Below, piece after piece: positions 56,515-64,000 of a stretch of DNA of 64,000 nt. The DNA lies in NCBI RefSeq assembly GCF_024704725.1, contig NZ_JALIQS010000002.1:868001-932000 (forward strand), written 5' to 3'. A program made the position numbers and the translations under genes. The stretch's first letter is position 1; every line of letters starts with the position of its first letter. This DNA comes from Shinella sp. CPCC 101442 (GTDB lineage Bacteria > Pseudomonadota > Alphaproteobacteria > Rhizobiales > Rhizobiaceae). The notes under the pieces are model-generated. The model saw only the letters and a program-made list of their open reading frames with translations. It was not told the DNA's origin and searched no databases.

Positions 56515-57480
56515 ATGGGTGCCTTTATGTCCGCTCCGCTAGACATCGACCAGCTCCAGACCTTCGTTGCGATTGCCGATACCGGAAGCTTCACGCGCGC
56601 GGCCGAGCGGGTGTTCAAGACCCAGTCGGCCGTTTCCATGCAGATGCGGCGCCTGGAAGAGCGCATCGGCAAGCAGCTCTTCATGAAGGACGGCCGCGGC
56701 AACCGGCTGACCGCCGAGGGCGAGCGTCTTTTGAATTATGCCCGCCGCATGCTGCGTCTCAACAACGAGGCCATCGCCGCCTTCGACGACAACCGCCTGG
56801 AAGGCATGCTGCGCATCGGTACGCCGGATGACTATGCCGACCGCTACATGCCCGAAATCATCATGCGGTTTGCGAAAACCCATCCGAATGTCGAACTCTA
56901 TATCGTCTGCGAGCCCTCGGTGGACCTCGCGGAAAAGATGGCCAAGGGAGAACTCGACATCGCGCTCGTGACGCACAATCCGCGCCAGCGCCAGTCGGAT
57001 GTGGTGCGCACCGAACCGCTCTGCTGGGTCATGTCCGCCAACCACCCGCTGCCGGAAAACGCCCCGGTGCCGCTCGCCGTGGGAAGGCGCGATTGCCAGT
57101 GGCGGCAGATCGCCTGCGCGGCGCTCGATTCCGTCGGGCGCGACTATCAGGTGCTGTTCACCAGCTGGTCCTCCACCGTCGTCGCCGCCGCCGTCATGGC
57201 GGGCATGGCCGTCTCGGTGCTGCCGGAATCGGCGTTGCGCCCCGGCATGAAGGTGCTGACACAGGCGGACGGTTTTCCGCCGCTCGCCCCGGTGCAGATC
57301 GGCATCATGCGCAGGCCCGGCCTTTCGCCGTCGCTCTCCAATGCCATTACCAGCCACATCACCGCCTGCCTCGACAACATCACGCCTTTGGCGGCGAGCG
57401 ATGACATGACCGAGGCTGAAGTGAAGGTGTTCCCGCGCGTGGCGCGCATGCGGACCGGGAACATCCTGCCCGGATGGTGA
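56515..57480 (+). CDS. LysR-family regulator, LsrB-like
   Basis: A 321-residue LysR protein. The HTH part reads DIDQLQTFVAIADTGSFTRAAERVFKTQSAVSMQMRRLEERIGKQLF, and the ligand domain has DDYADRYMPEIIMRFAKTHPNVELYIVCE and LFTSWSSTVVAAAVMAGMAVSVLPESALRPGM. This resembles rhizobial LsrB/LrhA-type regulators, which in Sinorhizobium control redox and envelope genes; whether this is LsrB itself or a paralogue is not resolved. ATG at 56515 and ATG at 56527 (MSAPLDIDQ) both lack strong ribosome sites. A GNAT gene overlaps its end, so it is probably an operon. Confidence 0.9.
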   Translation: MGAFMSAPLDIDQLQTFVAIADTGSFTRAAERVFKTQSAVSMQMRRLEERIGKQLFMKDGRGNRLTAEGERLLNYARRMLRLNNEAIAAFDDNRLEGMLRIGTPDDYADRYMPEIIMRFAKTHPNVELYIVCEPSVDLAEKMAKGELDIALVTHNPRQRQSDVVRTEPLCWVMSANHPLPENAPVPLAVGRRDCQWRQIACAALDSVGRDYQVLFTSWSSTVVAAAVMAGMAVSVLPESALRPGMKVLTQADGFPPLAPVQIGIMRRPGLSPSLSNAITSHITACLDNITPLAASDDMTEAEVKVFPRVARMRTGNILPGW

Positions 57481-58046
57481 CGCAGCTGCCGCTCGACGGC
57501 GTTCCCCTCGTCAAGACCGGCCCGTCCGGCGTGACGATCCGCCCTGCCCGCGAAGACGAAGTGGAAACGCTTCGCCAGATCGAGCGCTCGGCCGCCCAGG
57601 CCTTCCGGCTGATTGAAGCTTTTTCCTGGCTATCGGTCGGCGAGGTGCAGAGTGCCGAGGTACATCATGCCCTCATCGAGGCCGGCACGAACTGGGTGGC
57701 GGTCGATGACGGCGATCATCCGCTCGGCTTTCTCAGCGCGGAGATATCCGGCCGGGACCTGCATATCGGCGAAATCTCCGTCGATCACCTGCATCAGGGT
57801 TTCGGCATCGGCCGCAAGCTGATCGCCCATGCCATCGAGGCCGCATCGGCGCGCGGCCTTGACGCCGTGACGCTGACGACCTTCCGCACCATTCCCTGGA
57901 ACTGCCCGTTCTACGAGCGGCTCGGCTTTTACATTCTTGACGAGGATGCGCTTTCCCCACGGTTGCGGGAGCTGCTCGACCTCGAAGATACACAGGGGCT
58001 GCGGCGCGATACGCGCTGCGCCATGCGCCTCGATCTCGCGCAGTAA
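57474..58046 (+). CDS. GNAT-family N-acetyltransferase
   Basis: A 190-residue GNAT protein with VTIRPAREDEVETLRQIERSAAQAFR, the core strand LHIGEISVDHLHQGFGIGRKLIAHAIEAA (acetyl-CoA loop HQGFGIG) and LTTFRTIPWNCPFYERLGFYIL. The TFRTIPWN signature is shared with a group of GNAT proteins of unknown acceptor. The start ATG overlaps the LysR stop by seven bases, so translation is coupled. It ends where the terminator of the opposite gene begins. Confidence 0.88.
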   Translation: MVTQLPLDGVPLVKTGPSGVTIRPAREDEVETLRQIERSAAQAFRLIEAFSWLSVGEVQSAEVHHALIEAGTNWVAVDDGDHPLGFLSAEISGRDLHIGEISVDHLHQGFGIGRKLIAHAIEAASARGLDAVTLTTFRTIPWNCPFYERLGFYILDEDALSPRLRELLDLEDTQGLRRDTRCAMRLDLAQ

Positions 58047-58077
58047 AAAACCCCGGCATGTTCGACATGCCGGGGTT
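58045..58077 (-). terminator. Terminator of the secreted-protein gene at 58107
   Basis: A perfect 12-bp stem (AACCCCGGCATG and CATGCCGGGGTT, loop TTCGA). The minus strand has a six-T run after it; the plus strand has no T-run, so it is directed against minus-strand transcripts. It abuts the stop of the GNAT gene and may also protect that mRNA end. Confidence 0.88.
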
Positions 58078-58106
58078 ACGCCTATCCTGCCTTACGGCGG
58101 ATTCGA

Positions 58107-58463
58107 TCAGTCGTAGGTCGCCTGCTTGCCGTCGAAATAGATCGTATTGGCTTCGCAAATGTTGATCGTCGTCTCGTCACCCTTGATGCTGGAGCCGTCC
58201 TCGCCTTCCCAGGTGACGTAGAACTCGATGTCGCACGGGCCATCGTAGTTGAACTCCATATTGGCGCTTTCGCCGCCATTGAGCTTGAAGTTCATCCAGT
58301 TGGCGCTCCATTCATCGCCCTCGCCGGTGTAGAAACCGTCGATGATGTATCCGGAGTCGTTCTTGATATCGAACTTCTGGCCGGCGGCGTAGGCGGCCGG
58401 CGTGGAGACGAGCATGGCTGCCGCAGCAAACGCGGCAAAGGTTTTGGTCGCAAGAGATTTCAC
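58107..58463 (-). CDS. Small secreted two-cysteine protein
   Basis: A 118-residue protein with a signal peptide (AAFAAAAMLVSTPAAYA) and an acidic beta-rich mature part: GQKFDIKNDSGYIIDGFYTG, WSANWMNFKLNGGES, CDIEFYVTWEGEDGSS and TTINICEANTIYFD. The spacing of the two cysteines, C-D-I-E-F...I-N-I-C, and the WxxNW and GES elements recall a conserved small periplasmic family of Rhizobiales and Rhodobacterales, whose function I do not know. The start is GTG at 58463 behind CGGGATC. A strong terminator follows. Confidence 0.75.
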   Translation of the reverse strand: MKSLATKTFAAFAAAAMLVSTPAAYAAGQKFDIKNDSGYIIDGFYTGEGDEWSANWMNFKLNGGESANMEFNYDGPCDIEFYVTWEGEDGSSIKGDETTINICEANTIYFDGKQATYD

Positions 58464-58646
58464 GAAAATGATCCCGTTATGAGTAATCAGTTCGCGCGCC
58501 GCATGCCGCAATATTTTGCTTGGCCTTTGGATCGCGATGTTGCTTTGCCCCTAAAAAATTGGAGGCTGGATCCGTCAGAGCCCGGCCTCATTTTCTCATA
58601 CGGATCAGTTATTTGCTTTATTCGACGCCGATGCGGATTCGCGCGT

Positions 58647-59522
58647 TCAGGCGAGATTTTTCTTCAGAAACGCCACTGTTCGCTGCCAGGCGAGATCGGC
58701 TGCCGCCTTGTCGTAGCGGGCCGCCGACGTATCGTTGTTGAAGGCATGGTTGACGCCGTCATAGACGTGAATCTCGAAGGTCTTGCCTCCCGCTTCGAGC
58801 GCCTTGCGATAGGCGTCGATGCCGGCATTGATGCGCTCGTCGAGCCCGCCATAGTGCAGCAGCAGCGCCGCCGTGATGGCCGGCACGTCCTCGGTCGGCG
58901 GCTGTGCGCCGTAATAGGCGACACCCGCCTTCAGCTCCGATGATTTGGTGGCGAAACGATTGACCAGCCCGCCACCCCAGCAGAAACCGATGGCGCCGAC
59001 CTTGCCGTTCGCGTCATCGAGCCCGGCAAGAAATTGCAGGGTCGTCTCAGCATTGGCCACAGTCACAGCCGGGTCGAGTTTGCCGATCATTTCGCGCGCC
59101 TGATCCTCGTTTTCAGGCGTCCCGCCCGAAGGAGAGAGGAAGTCGGGTGCAAGGGCGACAAAGCCTTCGAGCGCCATGCGCCGGGCAACGTCGCGGATAT
59201 GCGGATTGAGGCCGCGATTCTCATGGATGACGATCACGGCGCCGAGCGGGCCGGCTGCCGCCTCGGGGCGCACGAGATAGCCCTTCATCTCGCCGGAACT
59301 GCCGCCATAGACGACGTCCTCGGCCGTCAGGCGCTGGTCGTCAGCCGCGATTATCTCGGCACTGGCAGAGCTGGCTGCAAGCAGCGGGGCGATGGCGGCC
59401 GCTGCCGCACCAGAACCCGCAAGCGCCGTCAGGCGCTCCATGAAGCGGCGGCGATCGAGCGTCAGATGCGTGTATTCGTCATAGGCGTCGATCATCGCCT
59501 GCGTGACGGGTGGCTTGTCCAT
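58647..59522 (-). CDS. Dienelactone hydrolase family protein with Tat-type signal
   Basis: A 291-residue alpha/beta hydrolase. The N-terminus has a twin-arginine-like stretch (LDRRRFMERLTALAGSGAAAAA) and a hydrophobic segment ending in SSASA, so export through Tat is likely. The dienelactone hydrolase triad is present as Cys181 in GFCWGGG, Asp228 in GGLDER and His259 in NHAF, with the conserved HENRG loop (100-104). The true substrate may be any small ester or lactone. The ATG at 59522 has GGAGG before it. It is followed downstream by the small secreted gene at 58107. Confidence 0.9.
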   Translation of the reverse strand: MDKPPVTQAMIDAYDEYTHLTLDRRRFMERLTALAGSGAAAAAIAPLLAASSASAEIIAADDQRLTAEDVVYGGSSGEMKGYLVRPEAAAGPLGAVIVIHENRGLNPHIRDVARRMALEGFVALAPDFLSPSGGTPENEDQAREMIGKLDPAVTVANAETTLQFLAGLDDANGKVGAIGFCWGGGLVNRFATKSSELKAGVAYYGAQPPTEDVPAITAALLLHYGGLDERINAGIDAYRKALEAGGKTFEIHVYDGVNHAFNNDTSAARYDKAAADLAWQRTVAFLKKNLA

Positions 59523-59619
59523 GATGGATCCTCCGCGTGTCGAGCCGGAGGATAAGATAGGCCTCACGCCATCCGACGCTCAACACATCTGCGTTACCGC
59601 CGGGGACAATCGTCTCCGA

Positions 59620-60039
59620 TCAGGTGAAGGCAAGCCAGATGCCGAGCCAGATCCACAGAAGGCCGAGGACCGCAAAGCCGGCGATAAACAGCGGTCTGCG
59701 ATAGCGCAGGCGGTTGCTGGTGACGTGGACATAGGCGTGGGCGTAGCGCAGGGCCACGAACAGCCAGCCGCCCGCGACGGTCACGGGATTATCGGCATCG
59801 ACGAGATAAAGCAGGATGCTGACGGCATAGAAAAGGACGGGCAGTTCGAACTGGTTGGCGATGGCGTTGCGGACCGTCACGCTTTCCAATGGCTCGTCAC
59901 GGTTCTCACGGAACTGCTCAGGTTTTGCCTGCCCCGACTTCACCGCCGCCATACGGCGTGAAGACAGCAGGAAATAGAGAATGAAGACCAGCGCGACATG
60001 CGCGATGACAGGCCAGATCGTGGCTTCCGTGGGAGACAT
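59620..60039 (-). CDS. MAPEG-family membrane protein
   Basis: A 139-residue integral membrane protein with four hydrophobic segments and the MAPEG signature VRNAIANQFELPVLFYAVSILLYLVDA, followed by ALRYAHAYVHVTSNRLRYR. MAPEG proteins include microsomal glutathione transferases and peroxidases; bacterial members mostly lack proven roles. The RNAxAN-E-P core that binds glutathione is intact. It lies just downstream of a nested inverted repeat and upstream of the dienelactone hydrolase gene, all on the minus strand. Confidence 0.9.
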   Translation of the reverse strand: MSPTEATIWPVIAHVALVFILYFLLSSRRMAAVKSGQAKPEQFRENRDEPLESVTVRNAIANQFELPVLFYAVSILLYLVDADNPVTVAGGWLFVALRYAHAYVHVTSNRLRYRRPLFIAGFAVLGLLWIWLGIWLAFT

Positions 60040-60044
60040 GTTTA

Positions 60045-60129
60045 TCCTTCGGCTTGTCGTTTCGGGCCCTTTGATAGGTGTTTCCGGTCAAAGGCTCAAC
60101 CGGAAACGGCCTTGCGACAAGCCGAAGGA
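60045..60129. repeat. Nested inverted repeat between the MAPEG and secreted-protein genes
   Basis: Perfect 15-bp outer arms, TCCTTCGGCTTGTCG (60045-60059) and its complement (60115-60129), enclose an inner 8-bp hairpin TTTCCGGT (60081-60088) and ACCGGAAA (60099-60106). An alternative inner pairing, CCTTTGA with TCAAAGG, is also possible. It has no T-tail. It lies between the stop at 60137 and the start at 60039, so any minus-strand read-through transcript would fold there. Confidence 0.8.
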
Positions 60130-60136
60130 AAGAGGC

Positions 60137-60499
60137 TTACTGCTGCAGGGTCAGGTTCTCGGTGCCCGAGCCGTCCTTGCCGCTGATCGTCCAGGCGCCT
60201 TGCAGAACGCCTTCGCCCTTGACCTGATAGACAATGAGACCGACGGCATCGCCCAGCACATAACCGGCTGCAAAGGCGTCGCCATAGAGCATGCAGATGC
60301 CGTTCGAAGTGGTCCCGCCGGTCTGCCATTCGATCGAGCAGGTCGTCTCGCTGGTCAGCTCGATCGTTGCAGTGCCCTTGTAGGCGGAACCGTCGAGATT
60401 CGTGCCTTCAACGTTGTACGTACCGGCGCTGACTGTCTGCGCATGCGCGGACGAAACCAGCCCCAGGGCCAGAACGGCACCAGCCAAAAATTTCTTCAT
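60137..60499 (-). CDS. Small secreted protein, unknown function
   Basis: A 120-residue protein with a signal peptide (FLAGAVLALGLVSSAHAQ). The mature part starts SAGTYNVEGTNLDGSAYKGTATIELTSETTCSIEWQTGG and goes on with GICMLYGDAFAAGYVLGDAVGLIVYQV and GAWTISGKDGSGTENL; the two cysteines could be paired. This resembles a conserved alphaproteobacterial family often labelled as fibronectin-binding-like, which is not evidence of that role. It is followed by the nested inverted repeat and then by the MAPEG gene. Confidence 0.8.
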   Translation of the reverse strand: MKKFLAGAVLALGLVSSAHAQTVSAGTYNVEGTNLDGSAYKGTATIELTSETTCSIEWQTGGTTSNGICMLYGDAFAAGYVLGDAVGLIVYQVKGEGVLQGAWTISGKDGSGTENLTLQQ

Positions 60500-60581
60500 G
60501 ATATCCCCCAGATAGCCGGCACTATTGCCGATGCCCGATCCTAGCGCATGCCTGAAAAAACGGAACAGGGATCAAGCGCTC

Positions 60582-60612
60582 AAAATGAAAATGCCCGGCA
60601 AAACCGGGCATT
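60582..60612 (-). terminator. Terminator of guaB
   Basis: A 9-bp stem, AATGCCCGG and CCGGGCATT, with a five-base loop. The minus-strand side runs into TTTTCATTTTG. It lies 28 bases after the guaB stop. Confidence 0.88.
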
Positions 60613-60640
60613 CCAAGGCGTCCATTTTTGACCGGACAGA

Positions 60641-62137
60641 TCAGACGGCACCCGGATAGTTCGGGCTCTCGCGGGTGATTGTCACGTCGTGGGCATGGCT
60701 TTCGCGCAGGCCGGCGCCAGAGATGCGCACGAAGGTGGCGCGCTCCTGGTATTCCTTGAGATCCTTGCCGCCGACATACCCCATCGAAGCCTTGAGACCA
60801 CCGGCAAGCTGGTGCAGCACGCCCGAAACCGGCCCCTTGTACGGCACCTGACCTTCGATGCCCTCAGGCACAAGCTTCAGCGTGTCGCGCACTTCCGCCT
60901 GGAAGTAACGGTCTGCCGAGCCGCGCGCCATGGCGCCGACGGAGCCCATGCCGCGATAGGCCTTGAAGGAGCGGCCCTGGTAGAGGAACACTTCACCCGG
61001 GCTTTCATCCGTGCCGGCAAGCAGCGAGCCGACCATGACGGCCGAGGCGCCGGCGGCGATCGCCTTGGCAAGGTCGCCGGAGAACTTGATGCCGCCATCG
61101 GCGATGACCGGGATACCCTGGGCCTGCGCGGCCTCGACCGACGCCATGATGGCCGCAAGCTGCGGCACGCCGACGCCTGCGACGATGCGGGTGGTGCAGA
61201 TCGAGCCAGGGCCGATACCGACCTTGACGGCGTCGGCGCCGACATCGATCAGCGCCTTGGTGCCATCGGATGTCGCAACGTTGCCGGCCATGATGCGAAC
61301 GGAATTGGAGAGCTTCTTGACGCGGGCGACGGCATCGAGAACACGCTGCGAGTGGCCATGCGCTGTATCGACGACGATCAGGTCGATGCCGGCGTCGATC
61401 AGGCGTTCGGCACGCTCGAAGCCGTCATCGCCGACGGAGATCGCGGCGGCGGCGCGAAGCCGGCCCTGCGCATCCTTCGACGCGTTGGGGTTCAGCTGCG
61501 ACTTCTCCATGTCCTTGACCGTGATGAGGCCGACACAACGGCCGTCGCCGTCGACCACCAGCAGCTTCTCGATGCGGTGTGTGTGCAGGAGACGCTTGGC
61601 TTCCTGCTGGTCGACGCTTTCCTTCACCGTGATGAGGTTTTCACGCGTCATCAGTTCGTAGATCTTTTGGCTCTGGTCGGAAGCGAAGCGCACGTCGCGG
61701 TTCGTCAGGATGCCGACGAGACGGCCGGCCTTGCCGCTGCCGCCGTTTTCGACGACCGGAATGCCGGAAATACCATGCGACTTCATCAGCGACAGCGCAT
61801 CGGCGAGCGTGGCGTCCGGCCCGATCGTCACGGGATTGACGACCATGCCGCTTTCGAACTTCTTGACCTGGCGGACTTGTTCGGCCTGTTCGGCCGGCGT
61901 CAGGTTGCGGTGGATGACGCCAAGGCCGCCGGCCTGCGCCATCGCGATGGCGAGACGGCTTTCCGTCACCGTGTCCATGGCGGAGGAGAGGATCGGAAGG
62001 TTGAGTTCGAAATCGTGGGCGATGCGGGTCGCGATGTTCGTCTGGCCCGGCATGACCTCGGAGTGACCGGGTTGCAGGAGAACGTCGTCGAAGGTCAGGG
62101 CTTCGAGACCGGTTGCCGTTTCAATGATACGCGCCAT
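60641..62137 (-). CDS. guaB: Inosine-5'-monophosphate dehydrogenase
   Basis: GuaB oxidises IMP to XMP, the rate-limiting step of guanine nucleotide synthesis. The 498-residue protein has [17 protein letters not shown] at the start, a CBS-pair regulatory insert (about 95-215), the catalytic loop [20 protein letters not shown] with Cys314, [17 protein letters not shown], and the flap with [10 protein letters not shown]. The ATG at 62137 gives [18 protein letters not shown]; a longer reading to 62209 adds a non-conserved lead. GAGGAAAC stands about ten bases before it. Confidence 0.97.
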   Translation of the reverse strand: MARIIETATGLEALTFDDVLLQPGHSEVMPGQTNIATRIAHDFELNLPILSSAMDTVTESRLAIAMAQAGGLGVIHRNLTPAEQAEQVRQVKKFESGMVVNPVTIGPDATLADALSLMKSHGISGIPVVENGGSGKAGRLVGILTNRDVRFASDQSQKIYELMTRENLITVKESVDQQEAKRLLHTHRIEKLLVVDGDGRCVGLITVKDMEKSQLNPNASKDAQGRLRAAAAISVGDDGFERAERLIDAGIDLIVVDTAHGHSQRVLDAVARVKKLSNSVRIMAGNVATSDGTKALIDVGADAVKVGIGPGSICTTRIVAGVGVPQLAAIMASVEAAQAQGIPVIADGGIKFSGDLAKAIAAGASAVMVGSLLAGTDESPGEVFLYQGRSFKAYRGMGSVGAMARGSADRYFQAEVRDTLKLVPEGIEGQVPYKGPVSGVLHQLAGGLKASMGYVGGKDLKEYQERATFVRISGAGLRESHAHDVTITRESPNYPGAV

Positions 62138-62265
62138 GGCCAGTTTCCTCAGGGTAAAGCTTACGCACCAAGGGGAACACTGGGAGATGTTCGCCTCGGT
62201 CGCTTGCAAGAAATTCTTGGAAGTTGGCGAGGGCTGGTAACACGTTCATGACGGCTTGGAAATAG

Positions 62266-62292
62266 CAAAAAGCCCGGAATGCCTTCCGGGCT
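62266..62292 (-). terminator. Terminator of the metallo-beta-lactamase-fold gene
   Basis: A 9-bp stem, AGCCCGGAA and TTCCGGGCT, with a TGCC loop; the minus strand continues TTTTTGC. It lies 25 bases after the stop codon at 62317. Confidence 0.88.
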
Positions 62293-62316
62293 TCGCCCTG
62301 CACACAGACGGCGTGC

Positions 62317-63312
62317 TCAGATATCGAACTGATAGCTGACCGGCACGAAGCGGTAGCCTTCGCCGACCTTCTCCACGAAGCCTGCCGCCGGGAAGGGCAT
62401 GTGGTAGCCGATGAAGGCGAGCTTGTCGGTCGCGATCATGTCGAAGACCTTTTTGCGTGTCGCCGCGGCCTGCGCCTTGTCCATGTCAAAGCGAACCTCC
62501 CAGTCCGGGCGCTGGAGGGAAAGCACATAGTGGTTGGCGGTATCGGCCGTCAGGATCAGCGCCCTGCCCTCCGATTCGACGCGGAAGATCATATGGCCCG
62601 GCGAGTGACCGAACGCATCGAGACCGGTAATGCCGGGCACGACCTGGCCCTCATCCTCGATGAAGGTGAGCTTTTCGGCCAGCGGCTGCACCTTGGCGAG
62701 AACGCCCTGATGGCCCTGCTCGGCGGGCGTGCCCATGCGTTCCGGATTGACCCAGAAATCGTATTCCGTTCGGCCGGTGACGTAGCGCGCATTCGGGAAG
62801 GCCGGCTTGCCGCCCTCCAGCAGACCGCCGATATGATCGCCATGCATATGAGTGATGACGACCACGGAAATCTGGTCCGGCGTATAGCCTGCATATTTCA
62901 GGCCTTCGACGAGACGGCCCATGCCGGCCTCGCGCCCGCCCTCGCCCATGCCGGTATCGAACAGCACGACCTCGGAGCCGGTATCGACGAGCGTCGGCGT
63001 AAAACTGTTGACGAACTTGTCGGCCGGCAGGAAATTTTCCGCCAGAAGCGCGCTGACGGCCTCGGCGGGCTGGTTGAGGCCATAGGTCTCGTTCGGCTTG
63101 TCGGATGCGCGCATACCGTCGCGGATGGCCAGAACGCGAAAACTGCCCAGCTTGAAGCTGCGGGCTTCGAGGGGACTTACTCTCATATCGGTGGCATCGC
63201 TTGTTGTTTGCGCAAGGGCGGCCGCACGGTTCAGCACCAGCGGTGCGGCCAATGTCGTCACGCCCGCCGCGAGAAACAAGGACCGGCGCGAGATCGTCGA
63301 ATGGTCTGCCAT
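62317..63312 (-). CDS. Exported metallo-beta-lactamase-fold hydrolase
   Basis: A 331-residue enzyme with a Tat-type signal (TISRRSLFLAAGVTTLAAPLVL). The metal site is complete: HMHGDH (155-160), the second His in FGHSPGH and an Asp in LILTADTANH. The segments VDTGSEVVLFDTGMGEGG and the late YHMPFPAAGFVEK resemble the group of periplasmic MBL hydrolases that includes lactonase-like proteins, but no substrate can be assigned. The ATG at 63312 follows AAGGGAAG. It is divergent from the MFS transporter at 63500. Confidence 0.9.
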   Translation of the reverse strand: MADHSTISRRSLFLAAGVTTLAAPLVLNRAAALAQTTSDATDMRVSPLEARSFKLGSFRVLAIRDGMRASDKPNETYGLNQPAEAVSALLAENFLPADKFVNSFTPTLVDTGSEVVLFDTGMGEGGREAGMGRLVEGLKYAGYTPDQISVVVITHMHGDHIGGLLEGGKPAFPNARYVTGRTEYDFWVNPERMGTPAEQGHQGVLAKVQPLAEKLTFIEDEGQVVPGITGLDAFGHSPGHMIFRVESEGRALILTADTANHYVLSLQRPDWEVRFDMDKAQAAATRKKVFDMIATDKLAFIGYHMPFPAAGFVEKVGEGYRFVPVSYQFDI

Positions 63313-63499
63313 GGATCTTCCCTTCTGAAAGCTGCATCGCCGTTGTAGAAGCCGGGCCGTTGTAGAAGCCGGCATCGACATGAAGATGACATGCGACGAT
63401 CTAGGGCGCTGTCACGATCCCGTCCCGCCGCATCACGGGCTTGTGATCCCCGCGATTTGACAGATGGCAACGAGGGGCGCAGAAGACGGATGGGCCTGC

Positions 63500-64000
63500 A
63501 TGAAGGTCTCCCACCCCGAATTGCCGATGAACCGTATCGTTCCCCTCATTCTCGCCGTCGCGCTCTTCATGGAGCAGATGGACTCCACCGTCATCGCCAC
63601 GTCGCTGCCGGCCATCGCCGCCGATCTCGGCGTCGGCCCGATCACGCTGAAGCTGGCGCTGACCGCCTATATGGTGTCGCTCGCGACCTTCATTCCGCTC
63701 TCCGGCTGGATGGCGGACCGGTTCGGCGCCAAGCGCATCTTCCGCCTCGCCATCCTCGTCTTCGTCGCCGGATCGATCCTCTGCGCCGTCGCCGACAGCC
63801 TTCTCGCCTTCGTCGTGTCGCGCTTCCTGCAGGGTATGGGCGGCGCGATGATGACACCCGTCGCCCGCCTCGTTCTGGTGCGCAGCACCTCGCGCTCCGA
63901 ACTCGTCTCGGCCATGGCGCTCCTGACCATCCCCGCCCTCGTCGGCCCGCTGGCCGGCCCGCCGCTCGGCGGCTTCATCACCACCTATTTCTCCTGGCAC
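63500..64000 (+). CDS. MFS drug-efflux transporter (DHA2/EmrB-QacA type), C-terminus beyond window
   Basis: The frame is open to the right edge, giving 167 residues. They contain the first four to five membrane segments: LILAVALFMEQMDSTVIATSLPAIAADL (with the family's motif D1-like MDSTVI-NVALP region), SGWMADRFGAKRIF (motif A), VVSRFLQGMGGAMMTPVARL (motif B region) and IPALVGPLAGPPLGGFITTYF (motif C). This is the 14-segment DHA2 class. ATG at 63500 and ATG at 63527 are both possible; the second gives MNRIVPLIL. The transported compounds are unknown. Confidence 0.88.
   Translation, partial: MKVSHPELPMNRIVPLILAVALFMEQMDSTVIATSLPAIAADLGVGPITLKLALTAYMVSLATFIPLSGWMADRFGAKRIFRLAILVFVAGSILCAVADSLLAFVVSRFLQGMGGAMMTPVARLVLVRSTSRSELVSAMALLTIPALVGPLAGPPLGGFITTYFSWH

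Overview
The window is 64 kb of GC-rich chromosome from an alphaproteobacterium of the order Rhizobiales, most likely the family Rhizobiaceae. The basis is the gene order and families: a waaA/lpxK lipid A block with DUF4170 and DUF2093 genes, a hisS-hisZ-hisG operon with a short HisG, groESL behind a CIRCE element, DUF1127 and DUF3422 genes, an LsrB-like LysR gene, and many GTG/TTG starts. I see no rRNA, tRNA, insertion sequence, prophage or CRISPR array, so it reads as core chromosome rather than a mobile region. Genus-level placement is not possible by eye.

Layout. 0-3.6 kb: a PAS-PAS-receiver protein cut by the left edge, mutL and a DUF2093 gene. 3.6-9.4 kb (minus strand): an envelope block reading tldE/pmbA - cysQ - DUF4170 - waaA - HAD phosphatase - lpxK. 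9.5-16.4 kb: a Kef-type antiporter, a patatin-like lipase, rsmD, an rluB-type pseudouridine synthase with a long repetitive tail, tadA, a GNAT enzyme and a lipoprotein. 16.5-21.6 kb: ileS, ribF and an HAD-IIA phosphatase. 21.7-24.4 kb: groES-groEL with CIRCE and a terminator, then a 417-bp stretch with a candidate small RNA. 24.4-27.6 kb: a small PAS-like protein facing a MHYT-PAS-PAS-GGDEF-EAL protein. 27.8-33.8 kb: a ferredoxin reductase, a glutathione S-transferase, a methyltransferase and hisGZS. 33.9-36.3 kb: an XRE regulator divergent from a paralogue of the small PAS-like protein, then a small His/Met-rich exported protein and a DUF305 protein. 36.5-39.5 kb: tag and two tandem L,D-transpeptidases.

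39.5-45.2 kb: the glycolate oxidase operon glcD-glcE-glcF with a NucS-like nuclease gene wedged between glcE and glcF, and a divergent LysR gene. 45.2-53.4 kb: a secreted protein, DUF3422, GntR/FCD, Nudix, Pit phosphate transporter, rsmE, gshA and a DUF937 gene behind a perfect 26-bp palindrome. 53.4-64 kb: a chemoreceptor, DUF1127, LysR plus GNAT, small secreted proteins, a dienelactone hydrolase, a MAPEG protein, guaB, a metallo-beta-lactamase-fold enzyme and the start of a drug-efflux transporter.

Functionally most of the window is housekeeping: translation and RNA modification (ileS, rsmD, rsmE, rluB, tadA), lipid A and Kdo assembly, histidine, flavin, purine and glutathione synthesis, chaperonin, and DNA repair (mutL, tag). 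The least explained parts are the paired small PAS-like proteins with two conserved cysteines, the nuclease gene inside the glc operon, the palindromic operator before the DUF937 gene, the nested inverted repeat at 60.0-60.1 kb and the candidate small RNA after groEL. No single locus looks like a complete new defence or biosynthetic system; the small PAS-like family with its linked XRE regulator is the best candidate for undescribed biology.
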